33,023 nt of DNA from an uncultured Rikenella sp. (GCF_910577125.1 NZ_CAJTMN010000014.1:1-33023), one strand, 5' to 3'; positions 14,151 to 23,250 are shown, counted from the stretch's first letter. Program-made: numbers and translations. The notes: generated by a model from the sequence alone, not told the origin.

Positions 14151-14324
14151 TTATTTGGCGGCGTAAAAGCAGCGTTTCGGCGACTCGGCCCGGCCTGCTT
14201 TGACCAGATTTTTGATGGCTTTGTCCACTTCGGCTTTCGGCAGACCGGTCGCTTCGGCGATCTCGGCCGATTTCATCGGCGCGCCGCTCTTTTTCAAGGC
14301 TTCGAATACTTTTTCTTCGTTCAT
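14151..14324 (-). CDS. Small winged-helix DNA-binding protein
   Basis: A 57-aa protein (MNEEKVFEALKKSGAPMKSA...) that is almost entirely one winged helix-turn-helix: helix 1 VFEALKKSG, helix 2 SAEIAEATGL, recognition helix KAEVDKAIKNLVKAG, then the wing ESPKRCFYAAK. Short proteins of this type are common in Bacteroidetes and are annotated as transcriptional regulators, with unknown targets. I start it at ATG 14324; a start at 14354 would add ten residues (MRKSPKNTEI) without clear homology. A perfect 7-bp inverted repeat (14343-14361) lies just upstream and could be its own operator (inference). First gene of the ung-manC-murF set. Confidence 0.82.
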   Translation of the reverse strand: MNEEKVFEALKKSGAPMKSAEIAEATGLPKAEVDKAIKNLVKAGRAESPKRCFYAAK

Positions 14325-14342
14325 GATTTCAGTGTTTTTGGG

Positions 14343-14361
14343 GCTCTTCCGCACGAAGAGC
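14343..14361. promoter_or_regulatory. Inverted repeat, candidate operator
   Basis: GCTCTTC (14343-14349) and GAAGAGC (14355-14361) around a 5-base centre, 18 bp upstream of the winged-helix ATG, in the intergenic gap shared with the divergent M16 peptidase gene. On the minus strand it would lie just after a weak -7-like box (14385-14378, TAATTTTA). No terminator function is likely, because no T-run follows on the minus strand. Confidence 0.4.
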
Positions 14362-14443
14362 GAAAAAAGTTCGAGCGTAAAATTAGAAAAAAAAGTAATT
14401 TTAGGACGAATTTACCGGTGCATTAAAAACAAAACACATCCCT

Positions 14444-17287
14444 ATGAATCTCAGGTTTCGAAATTTCGTGCGGTTTTTCGTTTCGGCGGCTGTCGCGGTC
14501 GGTACGGCCGGGGTGCATGCCCAGCGGCCTGCGGCCGGCGAGGCGGCGCCCGTGGACAGCAGCGTCCGGGTCGGCACACTGCCCAACGGCATCACCTATT
14601 ACCTGAAACACAACGACAAACCGGCACAGCGGGCCGATTTCCACATCTATTATAAGGTGGGGGCGATTCAGGAGACCGACGCGCAGAACGGGCTGGCTCA
14701 CTTCCTCGAACACATGGCTTTCAACGGGTCGGAACACTTTCCGGGCAACTCGATGATCGACTGGCTGTCGGGCATCGGCGTGCGGTTCGGCGAGAACCTC
14801 AATGCCGCCACCGGGCAGGAGTCCACGACCTATATGATCACCGACGTGCCGCTGACCCGCGACGGAATCGTCGACTCCGCCCTCCTGATTCTCCACGACT
14901 GGGCCGGGCGGATCACGCTCGACACCGCCGATATCGACAAGGAGCGCGGCGTGATCGAGGAAGAGTGGAGGCAGGGCAATTCGGCCGGTCGGCGGGTGTT
15001 CGAACGGCAGGCGCCCGTGCTGTTCAACGGATCGCTCTACGCCCGGCGCAACGTGATCGGCAATCGGGAGGTGATTCGGAGTTTTGCCTACGACGAGCTG
15101 CGGGATTTCTACCGGAAGTGGTACCGGCCCGACTTGCAGGCTTTCTTTATCGTGGGGGATTTCGACGTGGACAGCATGGAGCGGCGGTTGAGGCGGACGA
15201 TGGCCGACCTGCCGGCCGCAGCCGTGCGGACGCCGAAGGCGGTGGTGACGGTCGAGGATAACGAACGGCCGCTCGTCTCGGTCGTCTCGGATCCCGAGCT
15301 GACCGGCACGTCGGTCGAACTGATCTTTCGCGAAGAGCCGCTTCAGGATCGGTACGACGGGATGGAGCGGCTGTGGCACCAGTATGTCCGTTCGCTGGCC
15401 ACGCGGATGCTGAACATCCGGCTGGTCGATCAGTCGCGGCTGGAGGGGGCGCCCTTCCGGAGCGCCGGGTGCAGCTATTCCACCGTCGTGCGGCCGTTCG
15501 ATGCCTTTTTCGTGGCGGGCTCGGCGCGCGACGGCGAGGCGCTGCGCACCCTCGAAGCCTTGTACACCGAGCTTTGCCGGATGCGGGCCAACGGTTTCGT
15601 CGCATCGGAGCTGGAGCGGGCCAAACTCGAAATCATGCGTCAGACCGAGAGCTACTTCGAGAACCGGAACGACCGGAAAAACGGCGAATTCGTTTCCGAA
15701 TACATGCGCCATTTCGAGAGCGGGGAGCCGTATCTGACGCCGGAACAGGATATGGCGGTCACCCGGCGGATACTCGATGCCGTCTCGCTCGAGGATGTGA
15801 ACCGCGTGGCGGCCGGATGGGTGCGGGAGCGCAACAGCGCGGTGCTGATCTCGATGCGCGAGGATGAGAAATATCCGCTTCCGACCGAAGCGGAGGTGCG
15901 GGAGGTGATCGACCGGGTGAACAGCCTGGCTTTCGATCCGGAGGAAGAGGCGGCGACGAGCGGCGAGTTGATGGACGCTTCGGGGCTGTCGGGGGCGCCG
16001 GTGGCGAAAACGACGGCCGGGAGGTTCGGCTCGACGGTCTGGATGCTGAAGAACGGCGTGCGGGTGATCGTGAAGCCGACGCAGCTGAAGGCCGACGAGG
16101 TGCAGATGAACGCCTTCCAGCGGGGCGGGACGACGACGGTCGCAGAGGTGGTCGACCTGTATAATCTCGGGATGCTGCCCTCTTATCTGGCGACGACGGG
16201 GGTGGGGAACCTCTCGCGTACGGAGCTGGATCGCTGTCTGGCGGGGCGTCGGGCCGGTGTGATGCCCTCCGTCGGATCGCTCTCGCAGGGCTTCGGCGGA
16301 AGCTGCTCGCCGCGCGATATCGAGACGATGCTGCAGCTCGTCTATCTCTATTATACGGCGCCGAGGTTCGAGCGTAGCGACTGGAACGTGATGATGGATC
16401 GCTACCGCTCGATGCTGCCCGGCGTGACGCAGAATCCGAACTACATCTTGCAGGACAGTCTGTTGCAGACGGTCTACGGGCATAATCCGCGCACCTTCAT
16501 GCAGTTGAGCGCGAAGGTGCTGGACACCGTGTCGCTGGAGCGTACCGGGGAGCTCTACCGGCACTTCTTCTCCAATGCCGACGGGATGACCTTCGTCTTC
16601 GTGGGAAACATCGCTCCCGATTCGCTGCGGCCGCTGGCCGAGAAGTACCTCGGCTCGTTGCCTTCGAAGCGCGGCAAGGCGCCGCGGTGGGGACGGCATA
16701 TCATAGTGCCGGTGCCGGGCATCGTCCAGAACATGTACAAGACGCCGATCCAGACACCGAAAGTGACTGCCGTCGAGCTCTACTCCGGCGAGCTGCCCTA
16801 CACCCTGACGCGGAGCATCGAGCTGGAGGCGATCCGCTATATGCTGGAGATGCGCTATACCCGGAAGATTCGCGAGGAGCGGGGCGGGACCTACGGCGTG
16901 GGCGTGTCGCTCACTTATCAGAAAGAGCCCCTGCCCCGGTTCGCCTATCAGATTTTTTTCGAGACCGACACGGCCAAGATCGGCGAGCTGCTGCCGCTGG
17001 TCGGCGAGGAGATTCAGGCCCTGGTGGCCGACGGCGTCACGGCCGACGAGCTGACCCGGACGAAGGAGTTTTTCCTCAAGCGGCATCGCGACGGATTGAT
17101 TCACAACGGGACGTGGATCGGCTACCTGACCAGCTGGTACCTGCACGACAACGACCGTTACGACGGGTACGAAGCGGCGGTGCAGGCTTTGACTCCGGAA
17201 TCGGTGCGGGCCGCTGCCGCGGCGGCTTTCGGACAGGGGAATGTCTGCACCCTTGTGCAGCTGCCCGAGGAACCGTGCGGGAAGTAA
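14444..17287 (+). CDS. M16 family zinc metallopeptidase (pitrilysin/insulinase-like), exported
   Basis: A 947-aa peptidase with a signal peptide (about 1-26, ending VHAQ), so periplasmic. The inverted zinc motif is H86-F-L-E89-H90, and the third ligand E167 lies exactly 76 residues further on, as in HxxEH(x)76E. The second half repeats the M16 fold without a zinc site and carries REERGGTYGVGVS near residue 808, which in this family holds the substrate-binding R/Y pair. A two-repeat chain of this length suits the single-chain M16 type. ATG at 14444; U32 follows after 10 bp. Substrate unknown, probably peptides or misfolded envelope proteins. Confidence 0.94.
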   Translation: MNLRFRNFVRFFVSAAVAVGTAGVHAQRPAAGEAAPVDSSVRVGTLPNGITYYLKHNDKPAQRADFHIYYKVGAIQETDAQNGLAHFLEHMAFNGSEHFPGNSMIDWLSGIGVRFGENLNAATGQESTTYMITDVPLTRDGIVDSALLILHDWAGRITLDTADIDKERGVIEEEWRQGNSAGRRVFERQAPVLFNGSLYARRNVIGNREVIRSFAYDELRDFYRKWYRPDLQAFFIVGDFDVDSMERRLRRTMADLPAAAVRTPKAVVTVEDNERPLVSVVSDPELTGTSVELIFREEPLQDRYDGMERLWHQYVRSLATRMLNIRLVDQSRLEGAPFRSAGCSYSTVVRPFDAFFVAGSARDGEALRTLEALYTELCRMRANGFVASELERAKLEIMRQTESYFENRNDRKNGEFVSEYMRHFESGEPYLTPEQDMAVTRRILDAVSLEDVNRVAAGWVRERNSAVLISMREDEKYPLPTEAEVREVIDRVNSLAFDPEEEAATSGELMDASGLSGAPVAKTTAGRFGSTVWMLKNGVRVIVKPTQLKADEVQMNAFQRGGTTTVAEVVDLYNLGMLPSYLATTGVGNLSRTELDRCLAGRRAGVMPSVGSLSQGFGGSCSPRDIETMLQLVYLYYTAPRFERSDWNVMMDRYRSMLPGVTQNPNYILQDSLLQTVYGHNPRTFMQLSAKVLDTVSLERTGELYRHFFSNADGMTFVFVGNIAPDSLRPLAEKYLGSLPSKRGKAPRWGRHIIVPVPGIVQNMYKTPIQTPKVTAVELYSGELPYTLTRSIELEAIRYMLEMRYTRKIREERGGTYGVGVSLTYQKEPLPRFAYQIFFETDTAKIGELLPLVGEEIQALVADGVTADELTRTKEFFLKRHRDGLIHNGTWIGYLTSWYLHDNDRYDGYEAAVQALTPESVRAAAAAAFGQGNVCTLVQLPEEPCGK

Positions 17288-17297
17288 ATCGGGGGTT

Positions 17298-19106
17298 ATG
17301 AAAGTCGAATTGCTGGCTCCGGCCGGGACGGCCGAAATCGGAAAAGCAGCGATCGATGCCGGAGCCGACGCCGTCTATATCGGTGCCGAGCGGTTCGGCG
17401 CGCGGGTGGCGGCCGGCAACGCCATGAGCGACATTGCGGCGCTGGCGGAGTATGCCCACGGGTTCGGTGCGCGGGTCTATCTGACGATGAACACCCTGCT
17501 GTTCGACGACGAGCTCCCTGCGGCGCGGGAGACCGCCTGGGCGGCGTACGAGGCCGGCGTCGACGCGCTGATCGTGCAGGACATGGCATTCCTGCGGATG
17601 GATCTGCCGCCGGTGGCGTTGCACGCCTCGACGCAGACCTTCAACCTGACGCCGGAACGGGCGCGCTTTCTCGCCGAGTCAGGCTTTTCGCGTATTGTGC
17701 TGGAGCGGGGCGCGTCGCTGGCGCAGATCCGGGCCATCCGGGCCGCTCTGCCCGACGAGGTCGAGCTGGAGGCCTTCGTGCACGGAGCCGTCTGCGTTTC
17801 GTACAGCGGACAGTGCTATCTGGGGCACGCCTTGTGCGGTCGGGGAGGCAACCGGGGCGGCTGTGCCCAACCGTGTCGCGCGCGATACGACTTGTATGAC
17901 GATCGGGGCGAACGGCTCGTGCGCGACCGGGCGTTGCTCTCGGTGCGCGACCTGAACCTCGGCGGGCGGCTCGACGAACTGGTCGGAGCCGGCGTCTGTT
18001 CACTCAAAATCGAAGGGCGGCTCAAAGAGGCCGACTATGTGGTCAATAATACCGCTTATTACCACCGCCGGCTGGAGGCACTGGGGGTGGAGCGCGTGTC
18101 GGCGGGGTGCGTGACGTGCGATTTCGATCCCAATCCCGAAAAGAGCTTCTCGCGGGGATTCACCACTTGGTTTTTCGATGGCAAACGGGCTGGCGTAGCG
18201 GCTCCCGAGACCCGGTCGATGGGCGAGCCGGTCGGTGCGGTCTCCCGAAGCGACGGCGCCGTGCTGACCGTGAAGTTGAGGCCGGACGTGGCGATTCACA
18301 ACGGAGACGGGCTCTGTTTCCGGACTCCTGTCGGGCTGTTGGAGGGGTGTTCGGTGAACCGGGCCGAGGGAAACCGGCTCGTGCTGAACAAGGCGGTCGC
18401 TCTGCCGCCGGGGACGGAGCTCTTCCGGAACCTCGACCGGTCGTTTCGTCCTTCGGCCGTGCGGCGGCTGGCGACTGTTGTCCGGTTCGCGCCTCCGGTG
18501 GTGTCGGCCCGGGACGAGACGGGAATTTCTGCGGCCGTTTCGCTGCCGGAAGGGTACGAGCCGGCAGCGAACCGGGAGCTGGCGGAGCGGAATATCCGGC
18601 AGGCCTTTTCGAAAGGGGGCGGGACGATCTTCGAAATCTCCGGCGTGGAGGTGGCGCGGGAGGGTGGGCTGCCGTTCGTTCCCGCCGCCGGGCTGAACGC
18701 CTTGCGGCGGGAGCTGCTCGCAGCGCTTCTGGCGGCCCGGACGGAGGCTTACCGGCGGCCGGAACCTTACGTGCGGCCTGCGACCCCGCCGGTCGTGCCG
18801 CCGGGGCTCGAACGGGATTTCCGGGCCAATATCGCCAACGCCGTGGCCGAGCGGTTCTATCGCGAGGCGGGATTCGAGGCGGTGGAAAAGGCGCTGGAGG
18901 CACAGTCGGAACCGGTGCTCGAGGGACGCGAAGTGATGCGGACGCCCTACTGCATCCGGCGCGAGCTGGGGCTCTGCCTGCGGGAGCATCCCGAGGAGCG
19001 GGGGCGGCGGCTCTTTCTGGAGAACAACGGCGTGCGGCTGGAACTCGAATTTCGGTGCGCCGTGTGCGAGATGGCCGTCATCTACCGCGGAAGGGGTGAA
19101 AAATAG
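17298..19106 (+). CDS. U32 family peptidase-like protein (RlhA/TrhP type)
   Basis: U32 proteins were named as peptidases, but E. coli RlhA and TrhP of this family hydroxylate rRNA or tRNA. The N-terminal barrel starts ELLAPAGTAEIGKAAIDAGADAVYIG; the signature FVHGAVCVSYSGQC is followed by CGRGGNRGGCAQPC, with cysteines 166, 173, 180, 189 and 193, some of which may hold an iron-sulfur cluster. The C-terminal part (about 330-602, closing with RCAVCEMAV) is an extension present in RlhA and not in short TrhP, so I lean to RlhA. I start at ATG 17298 (602 aa), because homologues begin MKxELLAPAG; the frame is open upstream into the M16 gene. Only 10 bp follow M16, so the pair is an operon. Confidence 0.9.
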   Translation: MKVELLAPAGTAEIGKAAIDAGADAVYIGAERFGARVAAGNAMSDIAALAEYAHGFGARVYLTMNTLLFDDELPAARETAWAAYEAGVDALIVQDMAFLRMDLPPVALHASTQTFNLTPERARFLAESGFSRIVLERGASLAQIRAIRAALPDEVELEAFVHGAVCVSYSGQCYLGHALCGRGGNRGGCAQPCRARYDLYDDRGERLVRDRALLSVRDLNLGGRLDELVGAGVCSLKIEGRLKEADYVVNNTAYYHRRLEALGVERVSAGCVTCDFDPNPEKSFSRGFTTWFFDGKRAGVAAPETRSMGEPVGAVSRSDGAVLTVKLRPDVAIHNGDGLCFRTPVGLLEGCSVNRAEGNRLVLNKAVALPPGTELFRNLDRSFRPSAVRRLATVVRFAPPVVSARDETGISAAVSLPEGYEPAANRELAERNIRQAFSKGGGTIFEISGVEVAREGGLPFVPAAGLNALRRELLAALLAARTEAYRRPEPYVRPATPPVVPPGLERDFRANIANAVAERFYREAGFEAVEKALEAQSEPVLEGREVMRTPYCIRRELGLCLREHPEERGRRLFLENNGVRLELEFRCAVCEMAVIYRGRGEK

Positions 19107-19132
19107 TCCGCGGAAGAATCATCCGGAAACGA

Positions 19133-19167
19133 ATCGCTCCCGTACCGGTATCCGGTACGGGAGCGAT
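19133..19167. terminator. Bidirectional hairpin between convergent genes
   Basis: A perfect 16-bp stem, ATCGCTCCCGTACCGG (19133-19148) with its complement at 19152-19167, loop TAT. It lies between the U32 stop and the convergent lipoprotein stop. No good T-run follows on either strand, so termination is likely but not certain. Confidence 0.6.
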
Positions 19168-19191
19168 GCTGTCGGACGGTTGGGAACCGGC

Positions 19192-19581
19192 CTATTCCTT
19201 GGTGCCGAATGATCGGGTGGCGATCGTGCTGCCGTCGATCGAAGTCAATGCGTATTCGATAAATATAGGCTCGAAAGCGCTGATCCGTTCCGCGTCGATT
19301 TTTCCCATCTCCTGATTGAATCGCGCGACGGCCTCTGCGTCGGCCTCTTCCCGGCTTTCGCTCGTGACCGTGAAGTTTTCCGCAATGTTCAGCGAACTCA
19401 GGTAGGTCAGCGGTTCCAGCATTCCGGCTCCGGACCCGATGCTGGTATACTGGTACTGGTTGATGCCGATCGAGTAGAGATAATCCTGTTCTTTGTCGTC
19501 GGTGCAACCGGCGAATGTCAGGACAGAGAAGAGTCCCGTGCACAGGAGCAGGAACCACCGGCGAAAATCGAATTTTTTCAT
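19192..19581 (-). CDS. Small putative lipoprotein, unknown function
   Basis: 129 aa. The N-terminus MKKFDFRRWFLLLCTGLFSVLTFAGC has a charged n-region, hydrophobic core and lipobox (FAGC, Cys26), so the mature protein should be lipid-anchored, with TDDKEQD after the cysteine. The remaining 100 residues are mostly charged (VTSESREEADAEAVARFNQEM) and match no family I recognise. The gene stands alone, convergent with U32 and divergent from the str operon. A perfect -7 box lies 32-39 bp upstream of the start. Confidence 0.8.
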   Translation of the reverse strand: MKKFDFRRWFLLLCTGLFSVLTFAGCTDDKEQDYLYSIGINQYQYTSIGSGAGMLEPLTYLSSLNIAENFTVTSESREEADAEAVARFNQEMGKIDAERISAFEPIFIEYALTSIDGSTIATRSFGTKE

Positions 19582-19612
19582 AAGATTTTGGATAAGGTGA
19601 GTTAAACAGCTG

Positions 19613-19620
19613 CAAAGCTA
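19613..19620 (-). promoter_or_regulatory. Bacteroidetes -7 box of the small lipoprotein gene
   Basis: On the minus strand the sequence reads TAGCTTTG, a perfect TAnnTTTG. The -33 position (AATG or similar at 19641-19644) is poor. Confidence 0.45.
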
Positions 19621-19736
19621 CGGCTTTTTGTTGGTCGAAGCATTTTTTCGGACGGAATATGCCCGTTGCCGGACTCTTTTTCCCTGTCCGGAGGAACGGT
19701 CGTCCGAAAAATCTTGCGGGAAATCTCTAAGAAAGT

Positions 19737-19767
19737 ATTGAAAATCAAAAAACAGTGCGTATCTTTG
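19737..19767 (+). promoter_or_regulatory. Promoter of the str operon
   Basis: -7 box TATCTTTG (19760-19767), perfect; ATTG at 19737-19740 at the -33 position with a 19-bp spacer (consensus TTTG). The leader to the rpsL ATG is about 40 bases, AT-rich. Confidence 0.75.
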
Positions 19768-19814
19768 CAGACCGATTTTGTGTAATTTTTTAAAAAACAA
19801 AGAGAAACGACAAA

Positions 19815-20204
19815 ATGCCAACTATCCAACAGTTAGTACGTAAAGGAAGGAAAGACGTGGCGTTCAAGAGCAAAGCTCCGGCTTTGGAAGCTTGTCCGCA
19901 GCGTCGCGGCGTGTGCGTGCGTGTCTACACCACCACGCCGAAGAAACCGAACTCGGCGATGCGTAAAGTCGCCCGTGTGCGGTTGACCAACGGGAAAGAG
20001 GTCAATGCCTACATCCCGGGCGAAGGACACAACCTGCAGGAACACTCCATCGTGCTCGTGCGCGGCGGTCGTGTGAAAGACCTGCCGGGGGTGCGTTATC
20101 ACCTCGTCCGCGGTACGCTCGATGCGGCCGGCGTGGACGGGCGGAACCAGCGCCGTTCGAAATACGGAACCAAACGCCCGAAAGCGGGAGCGGCTAAGAA
20201 ATAG
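19815..20204 (+). CDS. rpsL: 30S ribosomal protein S12
   Basis: Decoding-centre protein. 129 aa. The conserved loop TTTPKKPNSAMRK and VRGGRVKDLPGVRYH are wild type, with the lysines whose replacement gives streptomycin resistance still present. MPTIQQLVRKGR is the standard N-terminus. First gene of the unit rpsL-rpsG-fusA-rpsJ; it is followed by a 119-bp gap before rpsG, which holds short GC-rich stems. Confidence 0.98.
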   Translation: MPTIQQLVRKGRKDVAFKSKAPALEACPQRRGVCVRVYTTTPKKPNSAMRKVARVRLTNGKEVNAYIPGEGHNLQEHSIVLVRGGRVKDLPGVRYHLVRGTLDAAGVDGRNQRRSKYGTKRPKAGAAKK

Positions 20205-20323
20205 TCCGTTCTCCGTTCAATAAGAACAGACACACACAACCAAACTAATTTCATCAGCCGCCGGTCTCCGGCCGGAATCCTCCGCGGAAACCGATCGCGC
20301 TGCGCGGCGAAACAAAAAGAAAA
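20205..20323 (+). promoter_or_regulatory. rpsL-rpsG intercistronic leader with possible structure
   Basis: A 119-bp gap, long compared with most other gaps in these operons. It contains possible stems CCGG-TCT-CCGG and CCGCG...CGCGG (about 20281-20307). In E. coli S7 represses its own translation through the rpsL-rpsG gap; a similar role here is inference only. Confidence 0.25.
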
Positions 20324-20800
20324 ATGAGAAAAGCGAAGCCTAAAAAGCGAATTCTACTTCCTGACCCCAAGTTCGGCGACACCCAGGTAACGCGGTTCGT
20401 CAACAGCCTGATGTTAGACGGTAAGAAGAGTATTGCATACGGTATTTTCTATGACGCCATAGATATCGTAGGCGAGAAGATGAAGGACACGGAAAAGGCT
20501 CCTTTGGAAATTTGGAAAAAAGCGCTCGAAAACATCACCCCGCAGGTCGAAGTCAAATCTCGGCGTGTCGGCGGGGCTACCTTCCAGGTACCGATGGAAG
20601 TACGACCGGAACGCAAAGTGGCCATCAGTATCCGCCACATGCTGCAGTTCGCGCGCAAACGCGCCGGCCGGTCGATGGCAGAAAAACTCGCCGCTGAGAT
20701 CATGGCGGCATATAATGAAGAAGGCGGCGCATTCAAACGCAAGGAAGAGATGCACCGGATGGCGGAAGCCAATAAGGCGTTCGCACACTTCAGATTCTAA
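20324..20800 (+). CDS. rpsG: 30S ribosomal protein S7
   Basis: Primary 16S rRNA 3'-domain binder that nucleates the 30S head. 158 aa. MRKAKPKKR, FVNSLMLDGKKSIAYGIFYDAIDIV, KSRRVGGATFQVPMEVRPERK and EMHRMAEANKAFAHFRF fit the family; the C-terminus is the usual length. fusA follows after 27 bp. Confidence 0.98.
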   Translation: MRKAKPKKRILLPDPKFGDTQVTRFVNSLMLDGKKSIAYGIFYDAIDIVGEKMKDTEKAPLEIWKKALENITPQVEVKSRRVGGATFQVPMEVRPERKVAISIRHMLQFARKRAGRSMAEKLAAEIMAAYNEEGGAFKRKEEMHRMAEANKAFAHFRF

Positions 20801-20827
20801 CCGGAACTATTACAGGGACAATAATTT

Positions 20828-22945
20828 ATGGCAAGAGACCTTAAATTCACCAGGAATATCGGTATCATGGCCCACATCGACGCGGGCAAGACTACCACGA
20901 CCGAACGGATCCTGTTCTACACCGGGAAAACACACAAAATCGGAGAAACGCACGAAGGGAGTGCGACCATGGACTGGATGGCGCAGGAGCAGGAACGCGG
21001 GATTACCATTACCTCGGCTGCTACCACCGCTTTCTGGAACTACAAAGACAATACCTACCAGATCAACATTATCGACACCCCGGGGCACGTGGACTTTACC
21101 GTCGAAGTGGAACGCTCGTTGCGCGTTCTCGACGGAGCGGTGGCCACGTTCTGCGCGGTGGGCGGCGTGGAGCCTCAGTCTGAGACCGTGTGGCGCCAGG
21201 CGGATAAATACGGAGTGCCGCGGATCGGTTACGTCAACAAGATGGACCGGACGGGCGCCGATTTCTCCAGCGTTTGCGCACAGGTGCACGAACGGCTCGG
21301 GGCGAATGCCGTGCCGGTAGTGCTGCCGATCGGTACCGAAGACAAGTTCGCGGGGGTGATCGACCTGGTATACAACCGGGCTTACGTCTACTTCGACGAT
21401 AAGACCGTCCGGGACAACTACCACATCGAAGAGGTGCCGGACAATATGAAAGAAGAGGTCGCTGCGGCACGGGCCAAGTTGATCGAAGAGGTGGCTGCGT
21501 CGGACGATGCCTTGATGGAGAAATTCTTCGAGGATCCGGATGCCATTACGCCGGACGAAATCATCGTCGCGCTGCGGAAAGCTACCATCAATATGTCGGT
21601 GGTGCCGATGCTCTGCGGTTCGTCGTTCAAGAACAAGGGGGTGCAGCTCTTGCTGGACTCGATCGTCGCATACCTGCCGTCGCCGCTCGACGTGGAAGCG
21701 ATCGTAGGTACCGACCCGCGGACGGACGAAGAGACCAAACGCCATCCGTCTGAATCGGACCCGTTCTGCGCCTTGGCCTTTAAGATTGCAACCGACCCGT
21801 TCGTGGGACGCCTCGGATTTATCCGCGTTTACTCGGGGAAACTGGATGCAGGCTCGTATACCTTCAACTCCCGTTCGGGGAAGAAGGAACGCATCTCGCG
21901 TATCTACCAGATGCACGCCAATAAGCAGAACCCGATCGAATTCGTCGGTGCCGGGGATATCGCTGCGGCTGTCGGGTTCAAGGACGTGCGTACCGGGGAT
22001 ACCTTGTGCGACGAAAATCATCCGATCGTGCTCGAATCCATGACCTTCCCGGAACCGGTGATCGGGCTCGCCATCGAACCGAAGACCCAGAAAGACCTCG
22101 ATAAGCTCGGGGTAGGGCTCGGGAAACTGGCTGAAGAAGACCCGACCTTTACGGTTAAGACGGATGAAGACTCCGGACAGACCGTCATCTCGGGGATGGG
22201 TGAACTCCACCTCGAAATTATCGTCGACCGCTTGAAACGCGAATTCGGCGTCGAAATCAACCAGGGCGCACCGCAGGTGAACTACAAGGAAGCCTTGACC
22301 GGGACGTACGAACACCGCGAAGTGTTCAAGAAACAGACCGGGGGGCGCGGTAAGTTCGCCGACATCATCTTCGAAATCGGGCCGGCTTCGAGCAAGGAAA
22401 CCACCGGGCTGGAATTCGAGGACGTGGTCAAAGGGGGGAACATTCCGAAGGAATTTATCCCGGCTGTACAGAAAGGGTTCGCTTCGGCGATGGAAAACGG
22501 CGCCTTGGCCGGCTATCCGATCGACGCCATGAAGGTGACCTTGAAAGACGGTTCGTTCCACCCGGTCGACTCGGATGCCCTGTCGTTCGAAATCTGCGCC
22601 CGGAACGGGTTCCGGCACGCAGCCATCAAAGCCAATCCGGTGATTATGGAGCCGATCATGGCCGTCGAAGTAGTGACCCCGGAAGAAAACATGGGGGACA
22701 TCATCGGCGACCTCAATAAACGGCGCGGACAGATCTCCGGGATGGAGACGAAAGGGAATGCCCGCGTGGTCAAGGCGAAAGTGCCGCTGGCAGAGATGTT
22801 CGGCTATGTGACCGTGCTGCGTACCATTTCGTCGGGCCGGGCGACCAGCTCGATGGAATTCTCGCACTTCGAAGCCGTGCCGAACAACGTCTCCAAGGAG
22901 ATCATCGAAAAAGCAAGTGGTAAATTCAAAAACGAAGACGAATAA
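20828..22945 (+). CDS. fusA: Elongation factor G
   Basis: GTPase that drives translocation and, with ribosome recycling factor, splits ribosomes. 705 aa, full length. G1 AHIDAGKTT (15-23), switch region ERGITITSAATT, G3 DTPGHVDF, G4 NKMDRTG; the C-terminal domains include QTVISGMGELHLEIIVDRLKREFGVE and LFGYVTVLRT-like SSGRATSSMEFSHFE. No tuf gene follows, unlike in E. coli. Stop and rpsJ start overlap in TAATG, which suggests translational coupling. Confidence 0.98.
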   Translation: MARDLKFTRNIGIMAHIDAGKTTTTERILFYTGKTHKIGETHEGSATMDWMAQEQERGITITSAATTAFWNYKDNTYQINIIDTPGHVDFTVEVERSLRVLDGAVATFCAVGGVEPQSETVWRQADKYGVPRIGYVNKMDRTGADFSSVCAQVHERLGANAVPVVLPIGTEDKFAGVIDLVYNRAYVYFDDKTVRDNYHIEEVPDNMKEEVAAARAKLIEEVAASDDALMEKFFEDPDAITPDEIIVALRKATINMSVVPMLCGSSFKNKGVQLLLDSIVAYLPSPLDVEAIVGTDPRTDEETKRHPSESDPFCALAFKIATDPFVGRLGFIRVYSGKLDAGSYTFNSRSGKKERISRIYQMHANKQNPIEFVGAGDIAAAVGFKDVRTGDTLCDENHPIVLESMTFPEPVIGLAIEPKTQKDLDKLGVGLGKLAEEDPTFTVKTDEDSGQTVISGMGELHLEIIVDRLKREFGVEINQGAPQVNYKEALTGTYEHREVFKKQTGGRGKFADIIFEIGPASSKETTGLEFEDVVKGGNIPKEFIPAVQKGFASAMENGALAGYPIDAMKVTLKDGSFHPVDSDALSFEICARNGFRHAAIKANPVIMEPIMAVEVVTPEENMGDIIGDLNKRRGQISGMETKGNARVVKAKVPLAEMFGYVTVLRTISSGRATSSMEFSHFEAVPNNVSKEIIEKASGKFKNEDE

Positions 22946-23250
22946 TGAGCCAGAAAATCAGAATAAAACTCAAATCGTACGATCACAATCTGGTGGACAA
23001 ATCCGCCGAAAAGATCGTCAAGACGGTGAAATCGACCGGTGCTGTGGTCAGCGGCCCGATTCCGCTGCCGACCAACAAGAAGATCTTCACCATCAACCGG
23101 TCGACCTTCGTCAACAAGAAGTCGCGCGAACAGTTCCAGCTCTCCACCTTTAAGCGGATTCTGGACATCTACAGCTCGACCTCCAAGACCATCGACGCCT
23201 TGATGAAACTCGAACTCCCGAGCGGGGTAGAAGTTGAGATTAAAGTCTGA
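22945..23250 (+). CDS. rpsJ: 30S ribosomal protein S10
   Basis: Head protein of the 30S subunit (NusE in antitermination complexes). 101 aa; KIRIKLKSYDHNLVDKSAEKIV, GPIPLPTNKKIFTINRSTFVNKKSREQFQ and LELPSGVEVEIKV are typical. It starts in the fusA stop codon (TAATG). In most Bacteroidetes rplC follows directly; here a strong terminator (23288-23339) and two lipoprotein genes come next. Confidence 0.98.
   Translation: MSQKIRIKLKSYDHNLVDKSAEKIVKTVKSTGAVVSGPIPLPTNKKIFTINRSTFVNKKSREQFQLSTFKRILDIYSSTSKTIDALMKLELPSGVEVEIKV

Noticed and set aside
14423..17146. A 907-codon open frame antisense to the M16 peptidase gene
   Set aside because: A shadow frame caused by high GC and codon bias; Arg/His/Pro/Leu-rich with no domain, while the plus strand encodes a complete M16 protein with all zinc ligands at the right spacing.
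19815..20204. Streptomycin-resistance change in rpsL
   Set aside because: The PKKPNS and GRVKDLPG loops are both wild type.
20810..22867. A 685-codon frame antisense to fusA
   Set aside because: Mirror of fusA codon usage; no family features.
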